From Halobacillus salinus (GTDB lineage Bacteria; Bacillota; Bacilli; Bacillales; Halobacillaceae): a stretch of DNA of 64,000 nucleotides. This document shows, in pieces, positions 26,667 through 36,154 of the stretch. Under the pieces are notes generated by a model, which saw nothing but the letters and a program-made list of their open reading frames with translations, did no database searches and had not been told where the DNA came from. The stretch is from assembly GCF_004684905.1 (NCBI RefSeq), contig NZ_SRJC01000001.1, positions 1,178,001-1,242,000 of the forward strand. The letters run 5' to 3'. Position numbers and translations under genes: made by a program. The first letter of the stretch is position 1, and every line of letters starts with the position of its first letter.

Positions 26667-28927
26667 GAGGAAGACTCCCTTCTTACCGTATTCCACGCTT
26701 GTTCCAAGTCACTTAGTTCAAGCTGGTTCATATCTTCTATATCTTCTTCCACCAGACGGATTGCCTGGAATTGAATGGCTTCATTTACTAAATTATGAAC
26801 AAAGCGCCCGTTGCCACGAATAGCATGGTCCCTATATTTCTCAAACAAAAAGGACTCTGCCCACTCATTGAAATGATACCCGTACAGACCAGCATGGTAA
26901 TGGGTCATATCAATGAGTTCCTGCTCCTTGTAATCAGGGAACTGGAAGTATTTCTTAAAGCGTGATGACAGACCAGGATTGCTCTCCACCAACTGCTCCA
27001 TTTCGTTTTGATAACCGGCAAGGATGACTACAAGGTTTTCATTATGCTTCGTCATTTCATCGACAAGTGTTTCAATGGCCTCTTTGCCGAAGTCATCTCG
27101 CCCGCCGTTATAGAGGGAGTATGCTTCATCTATAAATAGAACTCCGCCCAAAGCTTCACGAATTTTCCGCTTCGTTTTCATAGCAGTTTGACCTACATAA
27201 CCTGCGACAAGATCGCTTCTGGAAACAACGACCATGTGGCCGCGCTTTAATAATCCACACTGCTTCAACACACCTGCATAAATATCCGCAACTGTCGTCT
27301 TCCCTGTACCAGGGTTACCTGAGAATACGGAATGCAGCTGAATCGGAACGACAGGGTAGCCTTTTTCTTTTCTCTTTTGCTGAGCTTGCACGAAAGAGGA
27401 TAGCTTTTTCACTTCTTCTTTGACATTATCGAGCCCTATTAAGGCATCTAACCGTTCCATAGGGGAAGCATCTTCCTTGGTATCTGCAGATTCGAAAGCT
27501 AGATCATCGACGCTGATCCGCATATGATCCAACCAATGCTGCTTATCCCGCTCCGCTTCTTTAGCCCCTTTTTGGAAGACCGTTTTCAACACAAGGTTTC
27601 GGACTGTCCTTGCATTTCCGAATGAATCATCCACACGTTCCTGATCGATCAATGACGTAAATTCATTCAGCGCATCCTCTGTAAAGAAGAAATCATTTTC
27701 AAGCGCTGTATGCTCAGCGATTGTCATAAGCTCATCCATTTGATAGTCAGGAAGTTGAATTTGATTCTGTTCTGGGAACCTGCTTCTAAGGCCAGGATTG
27801 GACCATAGAAATTGTCTCATCTCTTCAGGGTATCCAGCCAAGATGACTGCGAATTTGCCCCCGTATTCTTTACTAGTCATAGCGGAGACGAGCGTATCAA
27901 TGACAGCTTGTCCGTAGTCATTTCCCGTTTGACCTTCTCTCTTGAGACTGTAGGCCTCATCGATGAAGAGCACACCACCTATTGCCTGTTTAACATAATT
28001 CATGGTATTTTCTTCACTTTGTCCTACATAAGAGCCGACTAAGTGAGAGCGGTTGACCTCAACGACCTCTTTCGTATCAAGAATACCTAATTCGTGATAT
28101 ATATTGGCAAGTAGTCTTGCGATTGTCGTCTTACCAGTACCCGGATTTCCGGTTATGATCATATGAAGGCCCGGTTCATCTACCATAGAGAAACCGAAAC
28201 TTTTCCTTCTTTGTTGATATTTCAAGAAATGATAATACCTTTTTATATACGCTTTCACATCATGGAGGCCAACCATCTGATCGAACGCCTCCAAGGGGTT
28301 CTGACTGGAGGTGTCTGTTAAAAAGGATGGAAGCCGTTTATATAGCTCGTCTTGGTCATCGGATAATTCTCTCGTCCGCTCATTAATTTCCCTTACAGGA
28401 ATTCGGATGCGACGGTTTTCAATCGAGTTGAGTGCATCTCCGACCATTTCTTCTAGTGCCTCTAACTTTTCGTATACATCTTGATAAAGTTTCAGTCGAC
28501 TGGACGCGTCTATAATGGTCTTCTCTGCGAGTTCGTGGTCCCACTTCTCACGCAGTTTAATGACATCTTCATAAATTGCGCGGGCTTTTTTCGCTTTTGC
28601 CGAATCATGGTCCGTCTCATGAAGCACCCACTGCTCAAAAGGCGTTTGCTTAAGCAGCGTATATGCCTGCAATAGTTGTTGGGATTCATATAAGCCATTC
28701 ACTACTTGATGGTTGTTGTGAAGGACCTTTGCTTCATCGATAAACTGATCAGCTAGCGCATCACGGTCAGGATGACGCTTGATTCGATGATAAGCGAGAG
28801 TCGCATATAGTAACGCTTGTTCTTCTTTGTTTTCAATGGATTGTTCATCTAAGTATCGTAAAGCCTCAATTTCTGAAATGGGAGGCTGATCATCTATACT
28901 GTTCCAATTTAGTAGTTCGTTCATCAT
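26663..28927 (-). CDS. Double-AAA ATPase, SpoVK/CbbX-like
   Basis: Large AAA+ protein. An N-terminal helical part (about 1-205) is followed by two CbbX/SpoVK-type AAA domains. The first has Walker A HMIITGNPGTGKTTIARLLA and Walker B GGVLFIDEAYSL; the second has HSVFSGNPGTGKTTVADIYA and GGVLFIDEAYSLYNGG, each with an arginine-finger region (NPGLRSRF, NPGLSSRF). B. subtilis SpoVK has one such domain and acts in spore maturation; the doubled form may be a protein-remodelling hexamer. ATG 28927 or the adjacent ATG 28924 starts translation behind GGAAGGG. The first gene of the yneP-yneQ operon. Confidence 0.85.
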   Translation of the reverse strand: MMNELLNWNSIDDQPPISEIEALRYLDEQSIENKEEQALLYATLAYHRIKRHPDRDALADQFIDEAKVLHNNHQVVNGLYESQQLLQAYTLLKQTPFEQWVLHETDHDSAKAKKARAIYEDVIKLREKWDHELAEKTIIDASSRLKLYQDVYEKLEALEEMVGDALNSIENRRIRIPVREINERTRELSDDQDELYKRLPSFLTDTSSQNPLEAFDQMVGLHDVKAYIKRYYHFLKYQQRRKSFGFSMVDEPGLHMIITGNPGTGKTTIARLLANIYHELGILDTKEVVEVNRSHLVGSYVGQSEENTMNYVKQAIGGVLFIDEAYSLKREGQTGNDYGQAVIDTLVSAMTSKEYGGKFAVILAGYPEEMRQFLWSNPGLRSRFPEQNQIQLPDYQMDELMTIAEHTALENDFFFTEDALNEFTSLIDQERVDDSFGNARTVRNLVLKTVFQKGAKEAERDKQHWLDHMRISVDDLAFESADTKEDASPMERLDALIGLDNVKEEVKKLSSFVQAQQKRKEKGYPVVPIQLHSVFSGNPGTGKTTVADIYAGVLKQCGLLKRGHMVVVSRSDLVAGYVGQTAMKTKRKIREALGGVLFIDEAYSLYNGGRDDFGKEAIETLVDEMTKHNENLVVILAGYQNEMEQLVESNPGLSSRFKKYFQFPDYKEQELIDMTHYHAGLYGYHFNEWAESFLFEKYRDHAIRGNGRFVHNLVNEAIQFQAIRLVEEDIEDMNQLELSDLEQAWNTVRRESSS

Positions 28928-29000
28928 CGATCCCTTCCTTTCGACCAACTCCCATTTTATCATAGTCAAAAGCAAGCGTCCGCTCTGACGATGAGCAATA

Positions 29001-29032
29001 AGAAAAACCGCCCCCTTGAAGAGGACGGTTCA
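29001..29032 (-). terminator. Terminator after tlp
   Basis: Minus strand AACCGTCCTC / GGGGGCGGTT (one wobble pair or two) followed by TTTTTC, just after the tlp stop. Confidence 0.8.
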
Positions 29033-29037
29033 AGCCC

Positions 29038-29283
29038 TTAATAATCCTGATAACGGGCTTCTTCTTTTATTTCATCGCGCATTGCTTGAAGCGATTGATT
29101 GCGACGCTTGTTCTTCTTCTCAATATTCCGTTTTTCTTCCTCTGTCGCGAATTCCAGTGCATCATGAGAAGCTTCTATATTTTCGATCGTATTTTGGACA
29201 TTTTCTTGAATAAGGTCCTTATTGTCAGAACGGTTATCTGGGTTTGGTTTCTTGCTGGCCATATGTTGTTGCTTGTGAGACAT
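29038..29283 (-). CDS. tlp: Small acid-soluble spore protein Tlp
   Basis: 81-aa hydrophilic spore-core protein. The family core PNPDNRSDN ... VQNTIENIEASHDALEFATEEEKRNIEKKNKRR is clear, and B. subtilis Tlp is nearly the same length. It accumulates in the forespore and is degraded in germination. ATG 29283 (MSHKQQHMA) is preferred because GAGGGGGA lies 7 bases upstream; the 13 extra codons of the longer frame run through that site. It is near yneN and citB, as in B. subtilis. Confidence 0.9.
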   Translation of the reverse strand: MSHKQQHMASKKPNPDNRSDNKDLIQENVQNTIENIEASHDALEFATEEEKRNIEKKNKRRNQSLQAMRDEIKEEARYQDY

Positions 29284-29377
29284 TTTAGTTTCCCCCTCTA
29301 AGTTGTACAAACAGGGACTCATTAAGAGTCGATGTTACGTTTCCCTTTTTGGAGGCTTTCTATGTAACCACCCTGCA

Positions 29378-29521
29378 TTAGGATGGAATTTGATTGAGCC
29401 GATCATGATGACGCTTGTCTATTCTGTCATCAATTTGATCGAGTAAACTCTGGTCTTCCTGTATGGAACGGATGTTTTCTTTAATGCGTTCTTCTAAGGT
29501 TTTGGATTGGTTCTTTCTCAT
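29378..29521 (-). CDS. Small basic/charged protein resembling Fur-regulated FbpB
   Basis: 47-residue protein, ATG at 29521 with AAGGAGAG 6 bases upstream. The sequence begins MRKNQSKTLEERIKENIR and continues with a heptad-like helix (SIQEDQSLLDQIDDRIDKRHH). This resembles the short FbpB/FbpC family (RK...S-E-V-KEN...I--KI--R), which in B. subtilis is made under iron starvation and works with the small RNA FsrA. I saw no convincing Fur box upstream. In B. subtilis the small spore gene sspN occupies this place beside tlp, but this product does not look like SspN. Confidence 0.55.
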   Translation of the reverse strand: MRKNQSKTLEERIKENIRSIQEDQSLLDQIDDRIDKRHHDRLNQIPS

Positions 29522-29570
29522 GGAAATCTCTCCTTTATAGAAGACTTCCCACATTGTAAGAAAATTATAC

Positions 29571-30167
29571 CTATTCTAGCGCATTTTTCATCTCTACCAT
29601 GAAGTCATATGTCATCGGCCCAACCTTCTTCGGTTTTTGGATGACTCCGTCTGTCCCAATGAAATACGTCGTTGGGATAGAGATCACCTGGTATTGTTCA
29701 GAGGTTACGCTCAATTCCATATCTAATAATACCGGAAACGTGAACCCGCCATCTTGAACGAACTGCTTCACATTCTCGATTTTGTCCGCTCGCTCCATTC
29801 CTTGTTCCCCAGCTGTTCCATTTATTGCTAATACAGTCACTTCATCCCCATACTCCTGCTGGAATTTCTCCATCTCAGGCATTTCTTCCTTGCACGGGGG
29901 ACACCAAGTTGCCCAAAAGTTTAGGAAAACCTTTTGACCCTTCAGCTCAGACAATGTCACGGTTTGTCCACTTAACGTTTCTAACGTAAAATCTGGCGCA
30001 GTTTCTCCTACTTTCAACTTATCGGAAGTGCTTGGGGACACCATTCTAACACCGTCCTGCTGCTCATTGTCGGCCTCATGGTCAGCTTGTTTATCTTGAA
30101 TAAAATTCACCACCGCAACAGCTACCAGAATGAATAATCCAATTACCGCTGCAATTCTTTTCCACAT
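29571..30167 (-). CDS. yneN: Membrane-anchored thioredoxin-like thiol-disulfide oxidoreductase (YneN/ResA type)
   Basis: 198-aa extracytoplasmic protein: N-terminal membrane anchor (about 4-23), linker, then an AhpC/TSA-type thioredoxin domain with active site NFWATWCPPCKEEMPEMEKF (CPPC near 95) and the cis-Pro region SIPTTYFIG. It reduces or edits disulfides outside the membrane, such as in cytochrome c maturation, which fits the nearby ccdA. Position next to aconitase matches B. subtilis yneN. Confidence 0.88.
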   Translation of the reverse strand: MWKRIAAVIGLFILVAVAVVNFIQDKQADHEADNEQQDGVRMVSPSTSDKLKVGETAPDFTLETLSGQTVTLSELKGQKVFLNFWATWCPPCKEEMPEMEKFQQEYGDEVTVLAINGTAGEQGMERADKIENVKQFVQDGGFTFPVLLDMELSVTSEQYQVISIPTTYFIGTDGVIQKPKKVGPMTYDFMVEMKNALE

Positions 30168-30276
30168 ATATCTCTACGCCCTCTCTATCGGACAGATTCT
30201 TACTTATTCTATGTATGACTATAGCCAACATGACCAAGCTTTGTAAAGGTATTATGACTAGCAAGTTCCTTTAAAC

Positions 30277-30312
30277 AAAAGAAACCGCCCTTATTAATAA
30301 GGACGGTTTCAA
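30277..30312 (-). terminator. Terminator after aconitase
   Basis: Minus strand GAAACCGTCCTTA / TAAGGGCGGTTTC around TTAA, then TTTTG. Confidence 0.85.
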
Positions 30313-30319
30313 GTACAAA

Positions 30320-33028
30320 TTACTTAGCAAGCTTATTACGTAGAACCATTTGTAGGATACCACCATGACGGTAGTAGTCTACTTCTACATCACTGTCGAA
30401 ACGTGCGACAACATCGAATTCTTTCGTATTGCCGTCTTCAGCAGTAGCTGTAACTTTTACTAGGTCACGCGGTTTCACGTCTTCTCCGACTTTAACGTCG
30501 AATGTCTCACGACCCGTTAACCCAAGGCTTTCAATAGAGTCACCGTCTTTGAACTGAAGCGGTAGGACACCCATCATGACTAGGTTAGAACGGTGAATAC
30601 GCTCGAAGCTTTCAGCAATTACCGTCTTAATTCCTAGAAGGTCTGTACCTTTCGCAGCCCAGTCACGGGAGCTACCCATACCATAATCATTACCTGCAAT
30701 AACCATAAGAGGAGTATTGTCCTCCTGGTACTTCATCGCAGCCGTGTAGATCGGCATTACTTCTTCCGTCGGCCAGTACGTCGTGTATCCGCCTTCCGTT
30801 CCAGGAGCTAACTGGTTACGGATACGGATGTTTGCGAATGTACCACGCATCATAACTTCATGGTTACCACGGCGGGAACCGTAGGAGTTGAAGTTACGTG
30901 GACCGACACCGTTTTCCTGTAGGTACTCACCTGCAGGCATATCACGAGGGATGGCACCCGCTGGAGAGATGTGGTCAGTCGTTACGGAATCACCGAATTT
31001 ACCGACGACACGCATTCCATTAAGCGGCTTCACTTCTTCTGGATTAGATGAAAGTCCTTCGAAGAACGGTGGGTTCTGAATATATGTGGAATCTGAGTTC
31101 CAGTCATACAATGGTTCATCCGTTGTTTCGATTTCGTTCCATTTTTCGTTGGAATTGAAGACACTTTCGTATTCTTTGCGGAAGATTTCTGGTGTTACGA
31201 CATTGCTGATTTGTGCCTTGATCTCTTCCTGTGATGGCCAGATGTCATCGAAGTAGATATCTTTTCCATCTTTACCTTTCCCGATCGGTTCCTTCTTCAG
31301 GTCGATATCGACTGTACCAGCAAGTGCGTAAGCAACAACTAGTGGCGGAGAAGCCAAATAGTTCGCTTTCACTAGCGGGTGGATACGTCCTTCGAAGTTA
31401 CGGTTACCGGAAAGAACAGAAGAAACAGTCAAGTCACTATCTGCAATCGCCTTTTCGATTTCTGGAAGCAACGGACCGGAGTTTCCGATACACGTCGTAC
31501 AACCATAACCGACAAGGTTGAATCCAAGCTGGTTCAAGTAATTCATCAACCCAGAGTCTTCTAGGTAACGAGTAACTACTTTAGACCCTGGAGCTAGAGA
31601 TGTCTTTACATAGTTCGGCACATCTAGCCCTAACTCGACCGCTTTCTTCGCAACAAGTCCAGCCCCAAGCATTACGTGAGGGTTGGATGTGTTAGTACAG
31701 GAAGTGATCGCAGCAATTGCAAGTGCTCCTGTCTTCATGACAGACTTATCGCCATTTTCAAATTGAACTTCCACTTCCTTGTCGAATTCAGACTTATCCA
31801 GCCCAAAACCATGGTTACCTTCAGGTCCCGTAATGGCTTTCTCGAAGGAGTCCTTCATTTGAGAAAGTGGAATCAAGTCTTGTGGACGTTTCGGTCCAGA
31901 CAAGTTCGGTTCAAGTTCAGCGAGATCGATTTCAACAAGCTGTGTGAAATCTGGATCCTCTTGAGAAGGGTCGAACCATAAGTTGTTTCGTTTAGAGTAT
32001 TCCTCTACCAGCCCAATTTGTTCTTCGCTTCGGCCAGTTAGGCGCATATATTCAAGTGTTTCGCCGTCAACCGGGAAGAAACCACATGTTGCACCGTATT
32101 CAGGCGCCATGTTGGAGATCGTCGCACGATCAGCTAATGGCATCTCTTGAAGACCTGGTCCGAAGAACTCAACGAATTTACCGACTACGTTTTGTTCACG
32201 CAGCTTCTGAGTAACTTTCAAAGCAAGGTCTGTAGCCGTTGTGCCTTGAGGGAAGCTTCCCACAAGTTTCACACCGATTACTTCAGGTGCTGGGAAGTAA
32301 GATGGTTGACCAAGCATTCCTGCTTCAGCCTCAATACCACCGACACCCCATCCAAGAACACCTAGACCATTGATCATCGTTGTATGTGAGTCGGTTCCGA
32401 CTAATGTATCTGGGTAAGTATCAATTTCACCATCACCGTTTTCGTTCGCATGTACGACATTTGCGATGTACTCAAGGTTTACTTGGTGTACAATACCTGT
32501 AGCAGGCGGAACAGCACGGTAATTATTAAAGGCTTTCTGAGCCCAGTGCAAGAATTCATAACGTTCAGCGTTACGCTCAAATTCAAGCTCCATGTTTACA
32601 TTCAAGGCATCAGGCGTACCATATTTATCAACTTGTACGGAGTGGTCAATAACAAGATCAACCGGTACTTCTGGATTGATTTCGTCTGGGCTTCCTCCCA
32701 TATCAACCATTGCTTTACGAAGTGAAGCAAGGTCCACAACAGCAGGTACTCCTGTAAAGTCCTGCAAAATAACACGGGAAGGTTTGAATGGAACATCTTC
32801 CCCTTTTGATTGGTCAGTTCCCCAGTTCGCTAAGCTCTCAACATGTTCATCCTTGATGACATGTCCGTCATGTTGACGTAAAAGAGATTCCAGAAGGATA
32901 CGGATGGAGAAAGGTAGACGGGAGATCTTACCATGTCCCGCATCTTCTAAGGCCTTTAAGTCGTAGTAGTTGTACGTTTGGCCGTTTAAGTCAAATTGTT
33001 TGCGAGCATTGTATGCATTGCTAGCCAT
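30320..33028 (-). CDS. acnA: Aconitate hydratase (AcnA/CitB)
   Basis: TCA-cycle enzyme converting citrate to isocitrate; in bacilli it also binds RNA when the cluster is lost. The 902-aa length is standard. The Fe-S ligands are seen in [17 protein letters not shown] (first Cys) and [14 protein letters not shown] (two Cys), and the C-terminal swivel domain carries [16 protein letters not shown] and [17 protein letters not shown] 33028 follows an AGGGGG site. In B. subtilis the gene is repressed by CcpC and CodY; a dyad in the upstream region could be such a site. Confidence 0.96.
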   Translation of the reverse strand: MASNAYNARKQFDLNGQTYNYYDLKALEDAGHGKISRLPFSIRILLESLLRQHDGHVIKDEHVESLANWGTDQSKGEDVPFKPSRVILQDFTGVPAVVDLASLRKAMVDMGGSPDEINPEVPVDLVIDHSVQVDKYGTPDALNVNMELEFERNAERYEFLHWAQKAFNNYRAVPPATGIVHQVNLEYIANVVHANENGDGEIDTYPDTLVGTDSHTTMINGLGVLGWGVGGIEAEAGMLGQPSYFPAPEVIGVKLVGSFPQGTTATDLALKVTQKLREQNVVGKFVEFFGPGLQEMPLADRATISNMAPEYGATCGFFPVDGETLEYMRLTGRSEEQIGLVEEYSKRNNLWFDPSQEDPDFTQLVEIDLAELEPNLSGPKRPQDLIPLSQMKDSFEKAITGPEGNHGFGLDKSEFDKEVEVQFENGDKSVMKTGALAIAAITSCTNTSNPHVMLGAGLVAKKAVELGLDVPNYVKTSLAPGSKVVTRYLEDSGLMNYLNQLGFNLVGYGCTTCIGNSGPLLPEIEKAIADSDLTVSSVLSGNRNFEGRIHPLVKANYLASPPLVVAYALAGTVDIDLKKEPIGKGKDGKDIYFDDIWPSQEEIKAQISNVVTPEIFRKEYESVFNSNEKWNEIETTDEPLYDWNSDSTYIQNPPFFEGLSSNPEEVKPLNGMRVVGKFGDSVTTDHISPAGAIPRDMPAGEYLQENGVGPRNFNSYGSRRGNHEVMMRGTFANIRIRNQLAPGTEGGYTTYWPTEEVMPIYTAAMKYQEDNTPLMVIAGNDYGMGSSRDWAAKGTDLLGIKTVIAESFERIHRSNLVMMGVLPLQFKDGDSIESLGLTGRETFDVKVGEDVKPRDLVKVTATAEDGNTKEFDVVARFDSDVEVDYYRHGGILQMVLRNKLAK

Positions 33029-33197
33029 ATTCCTTTTACCCCCTCTTCAATATTTCAATGAAAAAGCAAGCTTCTTCATTCCCCAAATTGGTGCATTTGT
33101 ATTCTTCAATATCCATGAAGTTCACAAATCTGCACCCCTAATTGTAAATGAAAACGATTTATAAGTAAAATAAATGTGCAAATTTTTCGGAATTTGC

Positions 33198-33216
33198 CAT
33201 AAGTAAGCGGTTTATG
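33198..33216. promoter_or_regulatory. Dyad in the acnA-yneK intergenic region (possible CcpC-like operator)
   Basis: CATAA, nine bases, TTATG form a symmetric element in the 303-base intergenic region between divergent acnA and yneK. The CcpC site at B. subtilis citB is ATAA-N7-TTAT, so the spacing differs by two bases. A weak cre-like TGAAAACGATTTAT lies at about 33147. I see no small gene in this region. Confidence 0.3.
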
Positions 33217-33331
33217 AAGAAAGAATCTTCATCTTCTATAGTCATTTTCATATGCGGCACATTTTCAAGCGGACAAGATTGAGTTATAATAAGTAAAAGT
33301 AACTATTAGAAAAAATGAAACAGGTGATAGC

Positions 33332-33790
33332 ATGTCAGGAGGATTCGCCCTATTCATCGTTGGTTGGATTGTCATCATGGTCACACTGATGGCAATAGGC
33401 GGTTTCTTTATGTTCCGAAAATTCCTGAAGCGTCTTCCAAAAGAAGATGGCAAGTCAATCATTGACTGGGAAGAACATTACGTAGACAAAACAAAACATA
33501 TGTGGTCAAGTACCCAGAAAGAATTTCTCGAGGAACTCGTATCGCCGGTCCCCGAACTTTTCAGGGACGTAGCCAGGCAGAAGATTGCCGGACGCATAGG
33601 TCAGCTCGCTCTAGATAAAAGGAAAAAGAAAATGTCCCAGGATCTCATCATCGAAGGTTATATTCTCGCCACACCTAAGCGGGATCACAAATTTCTTATT
33701 AAGAAACTGGAAGAGAAACAGATTGATTTAGCCCCTTACGAACCGCTGCTGGAGCGTAATTACAAGCCATCTAAACCACGAAGTGTATAA
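33332..33790 (+). CDS. yneK: YneK family protein (DUF2621)
   Basis: 152-aa protein. One N-terminal membrane helix (about 4-28, FALFIVGWIVIMVTLMAIGGFFMF) is followed by a basic soluble domain with IIDWEEHYVDKTKHMW and a late EGYILATPKRDHKFLIKKLEE. It matches the uncharacterised DUF2621/YneK proteins in spore formers. The ATG follows an AGGTGA site; a TATAAT-type -10 is seen at about 33285. Neighbours (citB divergent, ccdC convergent) match B. subtilis. Confidence 0.82.
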   Translation: MSGGFALFIVGWIVIMVTLMAIGGFFMFRKFLKRLPKEDGKSIIDWEEHYVDKTKHMWSSTQKEFLEELVSPVPELFRDVARQKIAGRIGQLALDKRKKKMSQDLIIEGYILATPKRDHKFLIKKLEEKQIDLAPYEPLLERNYKPSKPRSV

Positions 33791-33804
33791 AGGATACTTA
33801 AACA

Positions 33805-33840
33805 AAGAAGGACATCTCTATAGAGGTGTCCTTCTTATTA
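33805..33840 (+). terminator. Terminator after yneK
   Basis: Stem AAGAAGGACATCTCTA / TAGAGGTGTCCTTCTT (one wobble), followed by ATTA. Confidence 0.8.
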
Positions 33841-33909
33841 TGCAGCAAAAATGCGCTGTTGTACCTTCGTCGCTTGGAAGCGTTGCTGAGTCTAATTATT
33901 TCTTAAGAA

Positions 33910-33945
33910 AACAAAAAAAGAGCACAAGCCAAGGCTCACACTCTT
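33910..33945 (-). terminator. Terminator overlapping the ccdC stop
   Basis: Minus strand AGAGTGTGAGCC / GGCTTGTGCTCT around TT (several wobble pairs), then a T7 run. The stem includes the ccdC stop codon. Confidence 0.7.
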
Positions 33946-34424
33946 TTAGCAACATCTTGTTTTGATATTGTCTTTTCTAAGCGTATGTATTCTTTCAACA
34001 TCGCAAGACGCCATGAGAGAATCATACCGAATGCTAGTAAAAAGAACATTCCACTCGTTTCCCCGAAGGAAATGGTCTGTCCAATTACAAGTTTCAATAC
34101 AATGCGTAATCCAAGCAATCCGAATAAGATACCTATAAACGCTTTGGAGGGTTTTAAGTAGATATCGCCATCCCTTACTTCAAAACGGGATGTACGAATC
34201 AGGAATATCGAAAATATAACACCTACAGCAAGAGCCTCCAACACTTGACTGAAACTTACTCTGAAGACAGGAACAACAAACATCAAAGCACCTGTACTCA
34301 TAAACAGAGGGGGTAGTATGATTTTTTTCACACTAGCCGGTTTCTTTGCTGCCCGTAACCTGATGAAAATCATGCCCGTTGCCATAATCGCACCGACAAT
34401 CGAGCTAGCGATTAACCATAACAT
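33936..34424 (-). CDS. ccdC: CcdC family membrane protein (YneJ)
   Basis: 162-aa integral membrane protein with about five helices, starting MLWLIASSIVGAIMATGMIFIRLRAAKKPASVKKIILPPLFMSTGALMF. It belongs to the CcdC/YneJ family next to the cytochrome c biogenesis gene ccdA, though a direct maturation role has not been shown. It lies 33 bases after the response regulator gene. Confidence 0.85.
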   Translation of the reverse strand: MLWLIASSIVGAIMATGMIFIRLRAAKKPASVKKIILPPLFMSTGALMFVVPVFRVSFSQVLEALAVGVIFSIFLIRTSRFEVRDGDIYLKPSKAFIGILFGLLGLRIVLKLVIGQTISFGETSGMFFLLAFGMILSWRLAMLKEYIRLEKTISKQDVAKRV

Positions 34425-34457
34425 AGCAATTCACACTTTCTAAATCTGTTGCTTTCC

Positions 34458-34817
34458 TCAGTTGAGGACGCGATCAATAGCATCTAAAACACGTGTTTCA
34501 TCGAATGGCTTCACAATAAAGTCCTTCGCCCCGTGCTCGATCGCCTCCACCACCATTTTCTGTTGGCCCATGGCCGAACACATGACGATGCTGACATCAC
34601 TTGCTGAAGCCTTAATTCTCTTTAAGGCTTCAATTCCGTTCACTTCAGGCATCGTAATATCCATCGTAATCAGATCGGGCTTCAAAGACTCGTTTAAATC
34701 GATAGCCTCCTGGCCATTCTCTGCCTCTCCTACAACTTCGTGGTTCCCCTTTTGCAGGATATTCGTCAATGTCATGCGCATAAACTTGGCATCATCAACT
34801 ACTAATACTTTCGCCAT
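34458..34817 (-). CDS. ccdB: Stand-alone response regulator receiver protein (CcdB/YneI)
   Basis: 119-aa CheY-like receiver with no output domain. Key residues are present: acidic pair VVDDAKF, phosphoacceptor Asp in PDLITMDITMPEVNGIEAL (near 53), Thr/Ser VMCSAMGQQ, and Lys in DFIVKPFDETRV. AGGGGGA precedes the ATG. Same place as yneI in the B. subtilis ccd cluster. The cognate kinase is unknown. Confidence 0.9.
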   Translation of the reverse strand: MAKVLVVDDAKFMRMTLTNILQKGNHEVVGEAENGQEAIDLNESLKPDLITMDITMPEVNGIEALKRIKASASDVSIVMCSAMGQQKMVVEAIEHGAKDFIVKPFDETRVLDAIDRVLN

Positions 34818-34829
34818 GCAAGCTCCCCC

Positions 34830-35267
34830 TTAATTCGCTTCCCCACGATCATTCGCTATAGTCAGTATAATCGTCATCGTCACTCCGATTACCGTTAAAT
34901 ACACGCCGAGGTCAAACAATAATGCCGTAGCTAATTCCGTCTTACCGAGAACCGGATGTTGGAAATAAGCATACGTCTGACTCAAGAATGGTTCGCCGAA
35001 TATGAAGGAACCGATTCCTGTTGCTAAGGCGATGATTAACCCTACTGGTATAACGCAGCGGAAGTTGATAGGGAGAATCTTTTGCAGAGCGCGGAAACCA
35101 TAAGCCATATACATGAGAACAAATGCTGCAGACGTCATCAGCCCTCCGATAAAACCTCCGCCAGGCGCATTGTGCCCTGCAAAAAACAAGTAGATCGAAA
35201 ACCCTAGTAAGATAAATGCGATTAGTGTCGTTGTTGTTCTAAGAATGATGTCGTTTATTCGGGTCAT
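34830..35267 (-). CDS. Orphan MrpB/MnhB-type Na+/H+ antiporter subunit
   Basis: 145-aa membrane protein with four helices and the family signature FLLGFSIYLFFAGHNAPGGGFIGGLMTSAAFVLMYMAYG, as in MrpB/MnhB and the MrpA C-terminal region. Mrp antiporters need seven subunits (A-G); none of the other six are here. It sits between ccdA and ccdB, where B. subtilis has no such gene, 12 bases before ccdB. ATG 35267 has AAGGAG 9 bases upstream. It may complement an Mrp complex encoded elsewhere or act alone in a new role. Confidence 0.85.
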   Translation of the reverse strand: MTRINDIILRTTTTLIAFILLGFSIYLFFAGHNAPGGGFIGGLMTSAAFVLMYMAYGFRALQKILPINFRCVIPVGLIIALATGIGSFIFGEPFLSQTYAYFQHPVLGKTELATALLFDLGVYLTVIGVTMTIILTIANDRGEAN

Positions 35268-35330
35268 ACGTATACTCCTTTTTTCTTTCAATACTATTAT
35301 CATATTACAAAAAAACAGAAAAATCCATGA

Positions 35331-36035
35331 TTAGAACCCTTCGAAGTTAAATACCCCTGCAAGGTAAGATGTAAGCATGGTCATCCAATCGAAATATAGG
35401 GCTACTCCTATGACAATCATAAGGTATCCTCCTACTTTCACAATCATCCCACTATTACGCTTAATCCAGTTCAACTTTCCGATAAAGAAGGAAAGAAGAA
35501 GGAATGGTATAGAGAAGCCCAATGAATAGGATATCATCATCACGAAAAATGAGCTCGGGTCCTCAACCCCAAGCGCTAATACGGCACCAAGGATAGGTCC
35601 TGTACAAGGAGTCCATCCTAAAGAGAAGGTAAGTCCAATCAGGAATGATCCCAGATAGCCTACTGGACGGTTTTTAAAGGTGATTTTTCTATCCTTCATG
35701 AGAAACTCGAAATTAAAGATGCCCGTTATGACGAGACCGAAGAAGATGATCAGGATAGCCCCTAGTCGTCTTATGATCGTATTATTCTCAATGAAAAACT
35801 GGGAGAAAAATGAACCTGATAAGCCGAGCACGGCGAATATGGTTGTAAATCCCAGTAAAAACAAGATCGTGTGGAGCAGGCTCTTGCGGTTCAGCATAGC
35901 ATTTTCTTCACGTAATTCACTCACACTCATCCCTGTTATGTAAGAAAGAAAAGCTGGAAAAAGTGGCAGCACACAAGGTGAGATAAACGAGAGAAACCCT
36001 GCTCCAAACGCAAGAAATAGATTCACTTCTGGCAT
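35331..36035 (-). CDS. ccdA: Cytochrome c biogenesis protein CcdA
   Basis: 234-aa, six-helix thiol-disulfide membrane transporter that passes reducing power outward for cytochrome c maturation and spore assembly. The two redox cysteines are in FISPCVLPLFPAFLSY (N-terminal) and LGWTPCTGPILGAVLAL (fourth helix); each is next to the conserved proline. Partner thioredoxin YneN is encoded at 29.6 kb. The Spo0E-like ynzD gene next to ccdA in B. subtilis is not seen here. Confidence 0.93.
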   Translation of the reverse strand: MPEVNLFLAFGAGFLSFISPCVLPLFPAFLSYITGMSVSELREENAMLNRKSLLHTILFLLGFTTIFAVLGLSGSFFSQFFIENNTIIRRLGAILIIFFGLVITGIFNFEFLMKDRKITFKNRPVGYLGSFLIGLTFSLGWTPCTGPILGAVLALGVEDPSSFFVMMISYSLGFSIPFLLLSFFIGKLNWIKRNSGMIVKVGGYLMIVIGVALYFDWMTMLTSYLAGVFNFEGF

Positions 36036-36115
36036 GGTAAGTCCTCCAATTGTTGTCTTGGTCCAATTGTATCAAACGGTTAGTCAAAATACGATGAAAC
36101 AATTGTGAACGATAT

Positions 36116-36150
36116 AAAAAGCCTTCTTTCGTCAACCGAAAGAAGGCTTC
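36116..36150 (-). terminator. Terminator after yneF
   Basis: GCCTTCTTTCG / CGAAAGAAGGC stem with a T-run on the minus strand. Confidence 0.88.
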
Positions 36151-36154
36151 TACA

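Noticed and set aside
33029..33331. Small spore genes (sspO/sspP, cotM) expected beside citB
   Set aside because: No open frame with a ribosome site resembling these genes is present; the region contains only promoter-like and dyad elements.
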